A stretch of DNA of 64,000 bases, from contig JAGBEJ010000002.1 in NCBI GenBank assembly GCA_017937025.1, forward strand, positions 266,816 to 330,815. The letters run 5' to 3'. Positions 1 through 8,693 of this stretch are shown piece by piece. Every line of letters starts with the position of its first letter. Within the stretch, counting starts at the first letter, position 1. Source of the stretch: Paludibacteraceae bacterium. GTDB lineage: Bacteria; Bacteroidota; Bacteroidia; Bacteroidales; Paludibacteraceae. The translations under genes were made by a program, and so were the position numbers. The notes below the pieces were generated by a model, which saw nothing but the letters and a program-made list of their open reading frames with translations, searched no databases and had not been told where the DNA came from.

Positions 1-2
1 AC

Positions 3-662
3 TTGACAAAAGCGGAAATCCCTGAACAGGCGCAATACAAAGGCGACTTCGTGGCAGCAGTGACATGGAAAGACAAAGACGGAGTTCACTATGTAATAGA
101 GAGCGAGACTCCGCTGCTTATAACCAAGGAGGCAAGAGCTGCGATGAACGACTACAGAGTAGTGGAAAACACCATCACCGGCGAGAAAGACTCCATCGCC
201 AACTATGAGCTCGTGGAGAACAACGGCAAGATAGACACACTGAGAAATCTCGAGGCCGACTACAGAGTGAAGGGATTGTTCACTTACCACTATGTAAACA
301 GCAAGAAAGGCTGGAACCTTGAGTGGAAGAACATGGACAACGTAAACCAGTGCTCATACAAGAACCTGACTGCTAATTATTTGACTAAGCCAATCATCAC
401 AGACCTCGACAACGACAAGAAGGCTGAGATATGGTTCGTTTACGTGCTCGGATGCAGACAGTACCACCTGACTCCGCTCGGCATCAGAGAGGTCGTTTAT
501 GTGAACGGCGAGAGAGCCACAGTGCGCGGACTGCAGATAACAAAGAACGGAGACAAGACATACGGTGGCGAATCAAAAGCCGACGAGAAGTTCATGGGAC
601 TGCCACAGGTTATCAAAGAGTACGGCAAAAAACTCTGGCTGAAGCACGTCAACCAGGAATAA
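3..662 (+). CDS. Surface-polysaccharide-type hypothetical protein, 5' end outside window
   Basis: The frame is open from the first bases of the window, so the true start and any signal peptide lie upstream; 219 residues are visible. The segment ITDLDNDKKAEIWFVY, followed by a conserved Cys-Arg and a PLG stretch, resembles the C-terminal half of the M949_RS01915-type surface polysaccharide biosynthesis proteins of Bacteroidota, where a DLDND calcium-binding-like loop precedes a beta-rich end. The biochemical role of that family is not known. The stop lies 6 nt from the stop of the convergent cca gene. Assignment rests on remembered family pattern, so it is tentative. Confidence 0.55.
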   Translation: MTKAEIPEQAQYKGDFVAAVTWKDKDGVHYVIESETPLLITKEARAAMNDYRVVENTITGEKDSIANYELVENNGKIDTLRNLEADYRVKGLFTYHYVNSKKGWNLEWKNMDNVNQCSYKNLTANYLTKPIITDLDNDKKAEIWFVYVLGCRQYHLTPLGIREVVYVNGERATVRGLQITKNGDKTYGGESKADEKFMGLPQVIKEYGKKLWLKHVNQE

Positions 663-668
663 AAGACG

Positions 669-2081
669 CTACGGCTTAGAAAGTCCGATTTCTGCGGCTT
701 TCTTCAACATGAATTCATAAGCCGCATCATACTCATTAGGAATAAGGCCATCAAGGATCGCATCTTTGATGGCTTCTTTTATTACACCCACTTCGGCGCA
801 CGGAGAAAGGTTGAACGCCTCCATGATGACCTTGCCGGAAACCGGCGGCTGGAAATTGCGTATGCGGTCCTTCTCCTCAATGTCCTTCAGCTTCTTGCGG
901 ACGATGGCGAAGTTGCGCGAATAGCGCTTGACACGCTCGGGGTTCTTGGACGTGATGTCCGCCTCGCACAACAGCATAAGAGACTCAAGGTCGTCGCCAG
1001 CCTCGAACAGCAAACGGCGTATGGCTGAATCTGTTATCTCGTCCTCCGACAGCACGATAGGACGCATGTGCAGCATGACGAGGTTTCTGACAAACCTCAT
1101 CGGCTCCCCTACCGGCATTTTCATGCGGCGGAATATCGGCGGAACCATCTTCGCGCCAATGTAATTATGGTTATGGAATGTCCAGCCGAGTTTCTTGTCG
1201 AAGCGCTTGGAAGCCGGCTTGCCCAAATCGTGGAACACTGCCGCCCAGCGCAGCCAAAGGTCATCGGACTTCTCAGCCACATTGTCGAGCACCGTAAGCG
1301 TATGGCGGAAATTATCCTTGTGTCCCATACCCTCGCGTGTTTCAACACCCTTGAGAGCGTGCAGCTCAGGAAAAATCAGTTCCAGAAGCCCAGCCTCCTC
1401 CAAAAGCAGGAAGCCCATTGACGGCTTAGGCGAAAGGATTATCTTGTTGAGTTCATCAAGAATCCTCTCCTTTGAAATAATCTCTATGCGTGACGCATTG
1501 CGCGCTATGGCATCGAACGTCCTCTGCTCGATATAGAATCCGAGCTGCGTGGCAAATCTGATGGCGCGCATCATGCGCAAAGGGTCGTCGGAAAAAGTGA
1601 TGTCGGGGTCGAGTGGCGTGCGGATTATCTTGTTATCCAAATCCTCCAGCCCGTTGAACGGGTCGAGCATCTCGCCGAATGTGGCGGAGTTGAGCGACAA
1701 TGCCAATGCGTTAATGGTAAAGTCGCGGCGGTTCTGGTCGTCACGCAGCGTTCCGTCCTCGACGACAGGCTTGCGAGAATCCCTGGAATACGACTCCCTG
1801 CGCGCTCCCACAAACTCGACTTCGATATTCTTCTTGTGCACCTGAGCTGTCCCGAAGTTACGGTAAACAGCAAGATGAGTGCCCTTGCCGAGCTTATGAG
1901 CCACCTTGGTCGCGAAATCCACACCCGAGCCCACCACAACCACATCAATATCCTTGGAATGGCGCTTAAGGAGAATGTCTCGCACGAATCCGCCAATGAC
2001 ATAACACTCAAGTCCCTCTTCATCGGCAACGCTTGTTATTATCGGGAAAACTGGATTGTCAAGATGCTCCTTAAGATTCAT
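669..2081 (-). CDS. cca: CCA tRNA nucleotidyltransferase with HD domain
   Basis: Cytoplasmic enzyme that adds or repairs the 3' CCA end of tRNAs. The N-terminal nucleotidyltransferase fold shows GGFVRD (residues 30-35), the metal-binding DID (44-46), RRDFTINAL (118-126) and [13 protein letters not shown] (165-177), typical of class II CCA-adding/poly(A) polymerase enzymes. A C-terminal HD-type phosphohydrolase domain has HDLGKP at 284-289. At 470 residues it matches the Bacteroidota form. It converges with the preceding gene and stands alone upstream; a TATATTTG box at 2110-2117 on its strand could be its -7 element. Confidence 0.93.
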   Translation of the reverse strand: MNLKEHLDNPVFPIITSVADEEGLECYVIGGFVRDILLKRHSKDIDVVVVGSGVDFATKVAHKLGKGTHLAVYRNFGTAQVHKKNIEVEFVGARRESYSRDSRKPVVEDGTLRDDQNRRDFTINALALSLNSATFGEMLDPFNGLEDLDNKIIRTPLDPDITFSDDPLRMMRAIRFATQLGFYIEQRTFDAIARNASRIEIISKERILDELNKIILSPKPSMGFLLLEEAGLLELIFPELHALKGVETREGMGHKDNFRHTLTVLDNVAEKSDDLWLRWAAVFHDLGKPASKRFDKKLGWTFHNHNYIGAKMVPPIFRRMKMPVGEPMRFVRNLVMLHMRPIVLSEDEITDSAIRRLLFEAGDDLESLMLLCEADITSKNPERVKRYSRNFAIVRKKLKDIEEKDRIRNFQPPVSGKVIMEAFNLSPCAEVGVIKEAIKDAILDGLIPNEYDAAYEFMLKKAAEIGLSKP

Positions 2082-2109
2082 AGCCTGTCATAGTGGGATA
2101 AACGGAATG

Positions 2110-2117
2110 CAAATATA
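2110..2117 (-). promoter_or_regulatory. Candidate -7 box (TATATTTG) for cca
   Basis: On the minus strand the sequence reads TATATTTG, fitting the Bacteroidota TAnnTTTG -7 consensus, 28 nt upstream of the cca start. I see no good TTTG -33 element at the expected distance, so this is a weak call. Confidence 0.4.
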
Positions 2118-2268
2118 AGATTTTTTGGCCGTTTAGGAAGCCTCACAACGGCACAAGAGTCCAAATTGGCACATTAATTGAATGACAAAACAAGAGAGCT
2201 GCAAGATAACGTTCAGACAGAGGCATTTTTTTGCTATCTTGCAAGACTTTTTCGCAAAACAAGACATT

Positions 2269-3132
2269 ATGAAGAAATTCATCTTACTCGCAATGATAAT
2301 AGGCGCTGCCGCATGTGGCAAAACCGACGACCAGCTTGCCATGGAGCAGTACGAAAGCGCCGACTCCGCCTACAAAGCCGGCAACCACGCCTTAGCCCTC
2401 GCCTACATAGACTCGCTAAACACAAAGTACCCTAAGCAAGTGGCGGCGCGCAAAAAAGCGAAAATCATAGAGCTGAACATCAAAATAGAAGAACAAAGAA
2501 GCAACCTGCAAACTGCCGACAGCATGCTGCAAATAAGCCAGGAGGCATTCAACAGCAGCACTGGCGGCTTCAACTTCGAGAAGAACGAGAAATACCAGAG
2601 CGAAGGCAACTTCACCGTGAAAGGTCAAGAAACGCTCAGAATAGCCGGCAGAACAATGCTTAAGCCTTACATAACCGAAAAAGGCGAACTGCAGATACAC
2701 AGCCAATGCGTTGGCAGAACAGGACACACTAAAATATCAGTCAGCTGCGGCGACAGAACCGAGGAGAGCGAGGAAATAGCCAAAGGAAGCGCCTACAACC
2801 ATATCTACACAGCAGGCGACGCCAAGCACCAGACTCTCGTGATAAAGCAGAACGCCGACAAAATAGCGAGCCTCATAGCCGAAAATGCCAGCGCAACCAT
2901 AAAGGTAACACTGATGGAGAACGGCAAGACGATGGCAAGCTACATCATGAGCCAGCAGGACAAGAACGCCATAGCCAAAGCCGTGGAACTGTCGCAAAAA
3001 CTGAAGACGCTCATGGAATACAAGCACCAGAAAGAAGTGGCAGAAAGGAAAATCGAAGTATTCCAGCACTCTCTGGCGCAATACGAAGCAGAAGCGACAT
3101 TAAACAATAACAACAACGAAAAACAACAATAA
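2269..3132 (+). CDS. Lipoprotein with coiled-coil tail, unknown function
   Basis: 287-residue secreted lipoprotein. I chose the ATG at 2269, not the earlier in-frame start at 2182, because it gives a clean lipoprotein signal: KK, a hydrophobic stretch and a lipobox ending at Cys16 (IIGAAAC). Residues about 20-100 are helical (many Ala/Glu/Lys), a central beta-rich segment follows, and the last 50 residues form a charged probable coiled coil ending in an Asn run. No family is recognised. The stop is 15 nt before the thioredoxin start, so the two are probably co-transcribed and act together at the cell envelope. Confidence 0.8.
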   Translation: MKKFILLAMIIGAAACGKTDDQLAMEQYESADSAYKAGNHALALAYIDSLNTKYPKQVAARKKAKIIELNIKIEEQRSNLQTADSMLQISQEAFNSSTGGFNFEKNEKYQSEGNFTVKGQETLRIAGRTMLKPYITEKGELQIHSQCVGRTGHTKISVSCGDRTEESEEIAKGSAYNHIYTAGDAKHQTLVIKQNADKIASLIAENASATIKVTLMENGKTMASYIMSQQDKNAIAKAVELSQKLKTLMEYKHQKEVAERKIEVFQHSLAQYEAEATLNNNNNEKQQ

Positions 3133-3147
3133 CTAAAATACAAAACC

Positions 3148-3624
3148 ATGAAAAAGAGAATCACAATCGCACTTGCATTACTAATCGGAATATGCACAGC
3201 AAGCCTCGCGCAGACCGACGAGAACACACCGGCAAGAAAGAAACTCGAGGAAATAGGCAAACCTACTTTCCGCCAGACCATCTGGAACCCGAACAAAAAC
3301 AAGAAATTCACATACACAGGAGACAAGATAATCCTACTGGACTTCGGCGCAAAATGGTGCAAGCCATGCAAAAAGACAACACCAATACTCGAGGAACTCA
3401 ATGCCGAATACGGCGACCAGATACAGATGTACAGCATCGACATAGACAACGAGGCGAACTCGAAGCCGGACTACCCTACCGTGTTCAAGTTCGAAAACAT
3501 TCCTGCCATCGTAGTCATAAAACCGAACATGAAGAAAGCGCCTGTGGCGTACAGAATCGGCGGCAAGACAAAGGACGAAATCAGAGCGCTCATCGACGCA
3601 CTGATAGCCGACGACAAGAAGTAA
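3148..3624 (+). CDS. Exported thioredoxin-fold protein
   Basis: 158 residues with a signal peptide ending at SLAQ (about residue 21), followed by a thioredoxin fold. The redox motif WCKPC lies at residues 70-74 and the cis-proline segment NIPAIVV lies about 50 residues later, so both catalytic features are present. The probable role is thiol-disulfide exchange or reduction in the periplasm. It follows the lipoprotein gene by 15 nt and is closed by a strong bidirectional terminator 20 nt after its stop. Confidence 0.88.
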   Translation: MKKRITIALALLIGICTASLAQTDENTPARKKLEEIGKPTFRQTIWNPNKNKKFTYTGDKIILLDFGAKWCKPCKKTTPILEELNAEYGDQIQMYSIDIDNEANSKPDYPTVFKFENIPAIVVIKPNMKKAPVAYRIGGKTKDEIRALIDALIADDKK

Positions 3625-3643
3625 AAAAACATCTTTCTATAAC

Positions 3644-3677
3644 AAAAAAACCGCTGCAAGTTTTGCAGCGGTTTTTT
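3644..3677. terminator. Bidirectional rho-independent terminator
   Basis: Stem CCGCTGCAA (3651-3659) pairs with TTGCAGCGG (3663-3671) around a 3-nt loop. Seven A on the left and six T on the right let it serve both the thioredoxin gene (+) and the DUF262-HNH gene (-), whose stops face each other here. Confidence 0.9.
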
Positions 3678-3683
3678 GTTGCC

Positions 3684-4775
3684 CTATCGTCCGCTCTTTC
3701 TTCTATTACATTCGCGACAAAGCATTTGGCAGTTCTCCGCAACCGTCCGTCCGCCGTCGTGCCACGGCGTGATGTGGTCGGCTTCCATCTGCGACAGATC
3801 GAAATGCTCGCCGCAGTCGGCGCAGATGCCATGCTGGCGTTCGTAGGCTGCCAATTTCTGCGCATCAGAGAAGGCACGGATGGACAAGTACTTTTCCTTG
3901 CGTGTCAGAATATACGGATAAATACCAGTCTTCTTGGTCACATCGTCATCGAGTACGAGTTTCGCCACCTCGGCATCTATTGCCTGTGCGTCAAAGACCT
4001 TATCCTTGTAAATCTTGTACAGCTCGCCCCAATTCACGCCTTTCATTATCTTCTTGCGCTCCTTCGTCGGACGGAAGGTCGTTTCAATCCATGTAATGAC
4101 CGACTGGAAGAACTGCCAGAGCGCAGCGGCGTTCGGGTCATGCTGGTGGTTGCCCATATAGACCTCGACATTGCCGTCGGAAATCCACGAGATAGCCGTT
4201 TCCAAGTACTCCTGACGGATGGCAGAGCCCGTCAGATAGTCGCCGCCTATCCTTGCCGCCGGACAGCCGTTCTTACTGAAATAGCGCTTCGCATCGCTCA
4301 CCCACGAGCCGGCATAGACGGCATTGCGGAGTTCCTGGTCGGTCAGTTCCTCGCCAGCGATATTGATCGTCTTGAACCACTTGAGTTTCTCGCTGTCCGT
4401 TCCGCTGCAGATATAGACCTGCAGTTCGTAGTTCAGGATTTTCTCCTGCTCATCAGGTTGCAGATTGTGGAAATAACGCATATCGAATGCGAAATCTCCG
4501 TTCACATACTGGCAGATGCTGATAGTGCGCTGCTGTCCGTCGATAATCTCGAACGAGCCGTCCTCACGCACAGCCCAGTACATCACATTGAGCGGAAAGC
4601 CCTGCGTAAGCGTGTCAATCACAGCGTCGCGCTGCTTTTCCTTATATACGAACTCGCGCTGATAAGGCGGACGGACATCCAGTTTGCCGCCGTAGGCTGT
4701 CACACCGTTCTCGGCATTGTCCTCGTAACCATTTGTCAAGTCTCGGACGGTTATTTTATGCAATTCTATGTTCAT
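3684..4775 (-). CDS. DUF262 / HNH endonuclease, putative restriction component
   Basis: 363 residues. The N-terminal DUF262 (ParB/GmrS-like) domain carries the signature DGQQR at residues 79-83, and the segment before it contains RPPYQREF. The C-terminus is an HNH/McrA-type zinc nuclease: CADC, then ADHITPWHDGG, then CRECNRRK, providing the metal-binding cysteines and catalytic histidine. DUF262 occurs with nucleases in GmrSD type IV systems and BrxU-like proteins. Here it lies 88 nt downstream of an EcoRI-family adenine methylase on the same strand, which suggests a restriction-modification pair in which this protein cuts DNA lacking the methyl mark. Whether it cuts modified or unmodified DNA cannot be read from sequence. 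Confidence 0.85.
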   Translation of the reverse strand: MNIELHKITVRDLTNGYEDNAENGVTAYGGKLDVRPPYQREFVYKEKQRDAVIDTLTQGFPLNVMYWAVREDGSFEIIDGQQRTISICQYVNGDFAFDMRYFHNLQPDEQEKILNYELQVYICSGTDSEKLKWFKTINIAGEELTDQELRNAVYAGSWVSDAKRYFSKNGCPAARIGGDYLTGSAIRQEYLETAISWISDGNVEVYMGNHQHDPNAAALWQFFQSVITWIETTFRPTKERKKIMKGVNWGELYKIYKDKVFDAQAIDAEVAKLVLDDDVTKKTGIYPYILTRKEKYLSIRAFSDAQKLAAYERQHGICADCGEHFDLSQMEADHITPWHDGGRTVAENCQMLCRECNRRKSGR

Positions 4776-4863
4776 AATATTCTGATTTTAAGGTTAATCA
4801 TTCCATTATCCTGTTGCTAAGATGGTGTGCACATCGTCTCTACCATATATTGGGCGTTTTCTA

Positions 4864-5967
4864 TCATTTATTTTTGCCGTATTCAGCACCGTCCTCGGCA
4901 GCCATCGGTGTTTGTAATTCATTCGCATTTTGTTGGCGACGACGGATGAGAATGCGAGAATATGGAACTGTCACAACACCGTCAACCATCATATATAAAT
5001 CACCATCAACAACACCACGCTTCTGTATTTCCTTTCTATATTTTTTATGCTCAGGTTTGTATGGTTGAACCCCACATTCAAGACCCAAACTTGCAATACC
5101 AAGACCTATTATTTCAAATTGTTCTGGATTATATTTATCCATAAATGTAATTGGAACTCCCATTACACCATCATAATTAATTGGTATATCAGATGTCTTA
5201 TCAATGTTAATTGCATTGAAATTCTCATACCTCCTATAATCATCAGGACTATATGCTTTATAGAGAATCAAATCTTCATGACGCTTTTGTATCTCGAGGT
5301 TTGTAAACCAATTCACTCCCGAAACACGAATCATACCTTCACGATGGTCGCCTGCTGTAGCAGTATCTTCATATTTGCTGATAAAATGTCCGGCTCCACC
5401 TTTGAAACCATAACCAAGCCACAATTTATTATCTCTTATCAGAGGAAATATCTCATGATAACCAATTGCATTTTGATGTCCTATTATCACAAATTTCTTG
5501 TCGTACTTCATCAGTTGCGCCACATATTCACGAAATAGTGAAAACGGCGGATTGGTAACGACAATATCGGCTTGTTTCAAAAGTTCAATACATTCAGGCG
5601 AGCGAAAATCTCCGTCACCATTGAAGTAATGAATTCCTATTTCCTCCGGGTCCGGCACACGGTTGCCATTGCGGTCGCCGTTATACTCGAGCCAAATGGC
5701 ACGCTCGCTGTCGTTGCTGCTGAAAAGGTCACGTTCCTGGCTCTTGTAGCAAGTAGTTATGAGTTTTTTCAGTCCAAGTGCTTCGAAATTATGACTGAAA
5801 TAATGGAAGAAATTGCTTATGCGTGGGTCGTCACAATTACACAACACTACTTTGTCTTTAAAGTGCTGTTTATAGTGCTTTAATTCGTTTTCTATATCAG
5901 GAAGCTGAGTGTAAAACTCATCTTTCTTGGCCTTGTTAGCTGCATGAAGTTTCTTATTTCCTGCCAT
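4864..5967 (-). CDS. EcoRI-family adenine-specific DNA methyltransferase
   Basis: 367 residues from the chosen ATG at 5967. The start MAGNKK is followed by KKDEFYTQLPDIENELKHY, the usual beginning of the EcoRI-methylase family (PF13651-type). The catalytic motif NPPF lies at 139-142. An in-frame extension to 6057 exists but falls inside paired arms of the structured leader, so it is unlikely to be translated. The gene is AT-richer than its ribosomal-protein neighbours, which is consistent with transfer. Expected role: N6-adenine methylation protecting host DNA against the partner nuclease encoded 88 nt downstream. The recognition sequence is unknown; it need not be GAATTC. Confidence 0.88.
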   Translation of the reverse strand: MAGNKKLHAANKAKKDEFYTQLPDIENELKHYKQHFKDKVVLCNCDDPRISNFFHYFSHNFEALGLKKLITTCYKSQERDLFSSNDSERAIWLEYNGDRNGNRVPDPEEIGIHYFNGDGDFRSPECIELLKQADIVVTNPPFSLFREYVAQLMKYDKKFVIIGHQNAIGYHEIFPLIRDNKLWLGYGFKGGAGHFISKYEDTATAGDHREGMIRVSGVNWFTNLEIQKRHEDLILYKAYSPDDYRRYENFNAINIDKTSDIPINYDGVMGVPITFMDKYNPEQFEIIGLGIASLGLECGVQPYKPEHKKYRKEIQKRGVVDGDLYMMVDGVVTVPYSRILIRRRQQNANELQTPMAAEDGAEYGKNK

Positions 5968-6292
5968 AATGATTGATAGTTTACGCACGCTATCAATCAC
6001 GGCAGCGCAAAAAGGAAAGGTGCTTTCCTTATTGCGTTTACCAAGGCTGCCCACCACGGAAACCTTCTAACGATAATAAGTACTCACACCCTTGAGGTAT
6101 GAGCATTGCTTATTATACATCGTTAAAAGGTTGCCCTGTATAGACGACCTTCACATATTATTTCTGTGGTTTATTTCCGGTAAGTTTGGTGGGCTTCGGT
6201 AAACGCGAAATAATAGCTAATGCTTTGGTTAATATGTTATGTTATAAAACTGTCTGTTTTGTTTGTTTTCTGTTTGTACAAGTGCAAATATA
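5968..6292 (-). promoter_or_regulatory. Structured leader element 1 (promoter, shared box, serial hairpins)
   Basis: Read on the minus strand: a TATATTTG -7 box (6285-6292), then ATAACATA (two overlapping copies, 6233-6245), then the 16-mer TAACCAAAGCATTAGC (6216-6231), which matches the identical 16-mer of leaders 2 and 3 at 12 of 16 positions. Hairpins follow: TATTATTTC/GAAATAATA (6156-6215); an imperfect 20-bp stem between 6061-6080 and 6109-6132; GGCAGCGCAA-type arms with CTTTCC/GGAAAG (6001-6051); and a perfect 9-bp stem GATTGATAG/CTATCAATC (5971-5998) ending 3 nt before the methylase ATG. The -7 box to start distance is about 317 nt. A transcribed regulatory leader is inferred. Confidence 0.6.
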
Positions 6293-6336
6293 ATGAAATA
6301 AAACCGCCACAAGCGCAGGGCATGGAATAAAGGCAC

Positions 6337-6369
6337 AAAAAAAGGAACCCGAAAGGATTCCTTTTTTTT
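6337..6369 (-). terminator. Terminator after rplI
   Basis: Imperfect stem AAAAGGAACCC / GGATTCCTTTT around GAAA, with a run of A on its left (U in the minus-strand transcript), 23 nt beyond the rplI stop. Confidence 0.8.
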
Positions 6370-6391
6370 ATTTGAGTGATAAGATTCAGTC

Positions 6392-6838
6392 TTATGCCTC
6401 AGCTACAACGTCAACGTCGATTTCTGCTGCAACCTCCTTGTGGAGACGAACAGTAGCCTTGTAAGAACCGAGCTCCTTGATAGCGGAGTTCAGCGAGATG
6501 ATCTTGCGATCTATGCTGATGCCCTGCTTCTCGAGCTGCTCTGCGATCTGAGCAGTAGTGACAGATCCGAAGATCTTGCCGTTCTCGCTTGTCTTAACAG
6601 CTACAGAAACCTTAACGCCGTTGATCTTAGCAGCCTGTGCCTCAGCCTCGGCCTTGATCTTAGCGAGCTTGTGAGCGCGCTGCTTGAGGTTCTCAGCCAA
6701 AACCTTCTTAGCAGAAGGAGTAGCAACGATAGCTTTCTTCTGTGGGATAAGGTAGTTCAAACCATATCCGTCCTTAACCTTTATAATGTCATCCTTGTAT
6801 CCAAGGTTGTGAACATCCTCTAAAAGAATAATTTCCAT
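6392..6838 (-). CDS. rplI: 50S ribosomal protein L9
   Basis: 148 residues, the normal length. The N-terminal MEIILLEDVHNLGYKDD and the DGYGLNYLIP segment are the classic L9 rRNA-binding start. A long Lys/Ala-rich connecting helix (about 40-75) leads to the C-terminal domain. Last gene of the rpsF-rpsR-rplI operon (19 nt after rpsR) and followed by a terminator. Confidence 0.97.
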   Translation of the reverse strand: MEIILLEDVHNLGYKDDIIKVKDGYGLNYLIPQKKAIVATPSAKKVLAENLKQRAHKLAKIKAEAEAQAAKINGVKVSVAVKTSENGKIFGSVTTAQIAEQLEKQGISIDRKIISLNSAIKELGSYKATVRLHKEVAAEIDVDVVAEA

Positions 6839-6857
6839 TGTGTCGTTCCTCCTTAAA

Positions 6858-7127
6858 TTACTTCAACAAATCTGTTACATAAGGCAGAAGAGCCAAGTGA
6901 CGTGCTCTCTTCACAGCCTGAGCGACCTTTCTCTGGAACTTAAGAGAAGTACCAGTAAGACGACGAGGAAGGATCTTGCCCTGCTCGTTGAGGAACTTCT
7001 TCAAGAACTCAGGGTCCTTGTAATCAATATACTTGATACCGTTCTTCTTGAAACGGCAATATTTTTTCTTCTTTACATCTACTGAAGGTGGTGTAAGATA
7101 TCTGATTTCTGAATTGTTTACTGCCAT
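6858..7127 (-). CDS. rpsR: 30S ribosomal protein S18
   Basis: 89 residues with the S18 core [19 protein letters not shown] and the basic C-terminal helix [20 protein letters not shown] that binds S6 and 16S rRNA. It sits 3 nt after rpsF, the usual operon arrangement. Unlike many bacteria there is no ssb or priB between rpsF and rpsR, as is normal in Bacteroidota. Confidence 0.97.
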   Translation of the reverse strand: MAVNNSEIRYLTPPSVDVKKKKYCRFKKNGIKYIDYKDPEFLKKFLNEQGKILPRRLTGTSLKFQRKVAQAVKRARHLALLPYVTDLLK

Positions 7128-7130
7128 TGT

Positions 7131-7493
7131 TTAGTCCTCCTTTTTAGCTTCTTCTTTCTTAGATGATTTCAAGCTTTTTCTCTTTGCAGCGTACTCAACT
7201 GCGAACTTATCCATTGCGAATGTGAGGAAGCGGATAACGCGCTCGTCACGACGATAAGCTGTCTCAAGCTTGTCTACAAGTGTAGGCTCGCCCTTGAACT
7301 GCAAGAGTGAATAGAAGCCTGTTGACTTTTTTGCGATTGGGTAAGCCAGCTTCTTCAAGCCCCAATTCTCTTCATTGACGATCTCAGCACCTTCTGCTGT
7401 AAGAACGCCTTTGAATTTTTCAACCGTTTCCTTCATCTGTTGCTCAGACAAAACGGGAGTTAAAATGAAAACGGTTTCGTAATCTTTTAACAT
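7131..7493 (-). CDS. rpsF: 30S ribosomal protein S6
   Basis: 120 residues with the S6 start [15 protein letters not shown] and the conserved [11 protein letters not shown] and TGFYSLLQF segments. The C-terminus has an extra Lys/Glu tail. First gene of the rpsF-rpsR-rplI operon; a TATCTTTG promoter box lies 62 nt upstream. Confidence 0.97.
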   Translation of the reverse strand: MLKDYETVFILTPVLSEQQMKETVEKFKGVLTAEGAEIVNEENWGLKKLAYPIAKKSTGFYSLLQFKGEPTLVDKLETAYRRDERVIRFLTFAMDKFAVEYAAKRKSLKSSKKEEAKKED

Positions 7494-7554
7494 AAAGTGT
7501 TATAAATTAATGAGTTAATAATAACTTCTTGGTCTTTAGCGCCAAAAAGCGGTG

Positions 7555-7586
7555 CAAAGATAACAACAAAGTCGCTGATAAACAAG
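7555..7586 (-). promoter_or_regulatory. Promoter of rpsF-rpsR-rplI
   Basis: Minus-strand TATCTTTG at 7555-7562 fits the Bacteroidota -7 box TAnnTTTG; CTTG at 7583-7586 lies 20 nt further upstream as a near-consensus -33 element. It sits between tatC and rpsF, giving the ribosomal operon its own start. Confidence 0.65.
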
Positions 7587-7612
7587 TGATTTTATAAAAA
7601 TTCCGGACGAAA

Positions 7613-8425
7613 TCACGCACGCGCTTTCTTTTCCAAACGCCCGACGATGAAGACCGAGAACTCGTAAAGGGCGAAGACTGGAACCGAGACGAGCGAAAGC
7701 GTGAAGATGTCGGACGTCGGAGTGACGACGGCGGCGACCACGAGAATAGCCACGAAGGCATGGCGGCGGTAACGCTTCATGAACGAAGCCTTGAGCAGTC
7801 CAGCCTTGGCCAGAAGCCACGACAGCACAGGCAGCTCGAACACGACGCCCATGAGCAGAAGCAGCAGGAAGAACGTGTCGATGTAGGAGTCGAGAGCGAC
7901 GAGATTCGGCACAGCCTCATCCACCTGATAATTCCCCAAGAACGAGACTGTGAACGGAACGATGACGAAGTAAGCCACCAGCGCGCCCAGCATGAACATG
8001 ACGAAGCCGCTGAAGACAAGCAGCGAGGCGACGCGGCGCTCTGCCCTGTAAAGCGCAGGCGAGATGAAACTGAAAAGGACGTAAAGTATAAACGGCGAGG
8101 CGATGAGCAGCGCGAAATAGAACGATGTGCGCATGTGCACAAGGAACTGCGACGCCAGACCGGTGTTGATAAGCTGGAGCGACTTGAAGCCGGATGCGGA
8201 GTCCACTAACCCATGGGCATAGGGCTGAACGCAGGCTGCGAGCACACGGACCGCGCGAAACGTGACGAAGTCTGCGTTCTTAGGCGCAAGGACGATAGAA
8301 AAAAGCACGTCCTTGAGACAGAATACGACGACCGTCAGCGCAGCCACGACGACGATAATGCGCACGAGGTACGAGCGCAAGTCGTCGAGATGCTCCCAGA
8401 AAGTCTTTGGTGTGTCGCCAGCCAT
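7613..8425 (-). CDS. tatC: Sec-independent translocase protein TatC
   Basis: 270 residues, polytopic with about six hydrophobic segments. The N-terminus FWEHLDDLRSYLVR is the cytoplasmic TatC signature that contacts the twin-arginine signal, and VVFELPVLSW carries the conserved FELP glutamate. TatC is the receptor of the twin-arginine translocase that exports folded, usually cofactor-containing proteins. Its start lies 6 nt after the tatA stop, and it is the last gene of an operon whose first genes encode a Tat-signal aldo/keto reductase and an Fe-S membrane protein. Confidence 0.95.
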   Translation of the reverse strand: MAGDTPKTFWEHLDDLRSYLVRIIVVVAALTVVVFCLKDVLFSIVLAPKNADFVTFRAVRVLAACVQPYAHGLVDSASGFKSLQLINTGLASQFLVHMRTSFYFALLIASPFILYVLFSFISPALYRAERRVASLLVFSGFVMFMLGALVAYFVIVPFTVSFLGNYQVDEAVPNLVALDSYIDTFFLLLLLMGVVFELPVLSWLLAKAGLLKASFMKRYRRHAFVAILVVAAVVTPTSDIFTLSLVSVPVFALYEFSVFIVGRLEKKARA

Positions 8426-8431
8426 CGGAAA

Positions 8432-8653
8432 TCAGGATTGCGCAGGAGTAGAGCCGTCGGAAGGCTTGTTGTCGTCCTCCTTCTTGTCCTCAACGCCGTT
8501 GACACCGTCCTTGAAGCTGCGGACGCCCTTGCCTATGCCCTTCATAAGCTCAGGAATCTTCTTGCCGCCGAAGAGCAGCAGCACAACAAGCACGATGAGG
8601 AGGATTTCAGGCAGACCGAGTCCGCCGAGTAACAAAAGAACTGAAAGATTCAT
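8432..8653 (-). CDS. tatA: TatA/TatE-type translocase subunit
   Basis: 73 residues: one N-terminal membrane segment ([24 protein letters not shown]), the FGGKKIPEL hinge, a short amphipathic helix and an acidic tail. It forms the pore-like component of the Tat translocon with TatC, encoded 6 nt downstream. No separate tatB is seen nearby, as in many minimal TatAC systems. Confidence 0.93.
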   Translation of the reverse strand: MNLSVLLLLGGLGLPEILLIVLVVLLLFGGKKIPELMKGIGKGVRSFKDGVNGVEDKKEDDNKPSDGSTPAQS

Positions 8654-8693
8654 ATTATCCGTATTTTAGTTATTTGTGACAAAGTTAATGATT

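Noticed and set aside
3192..4820. Long plus-strand frame of 542 codons
   Set aside because: It runs through the thioredoxin gene in a wrong frame and antisense to the DUF262-HNH gene, both of which have clear domains; the translation has no domain.
6061..6132. Integron attC-like site
   Set aside because: The long imperfect palindrome with CTAAC/GTTA-like ends recalls attC, but the RYYYAAC/GTTRRRY boxes do not fit, no integrase or cassette array is present, and a shared leader box beside it gives a better explanation.
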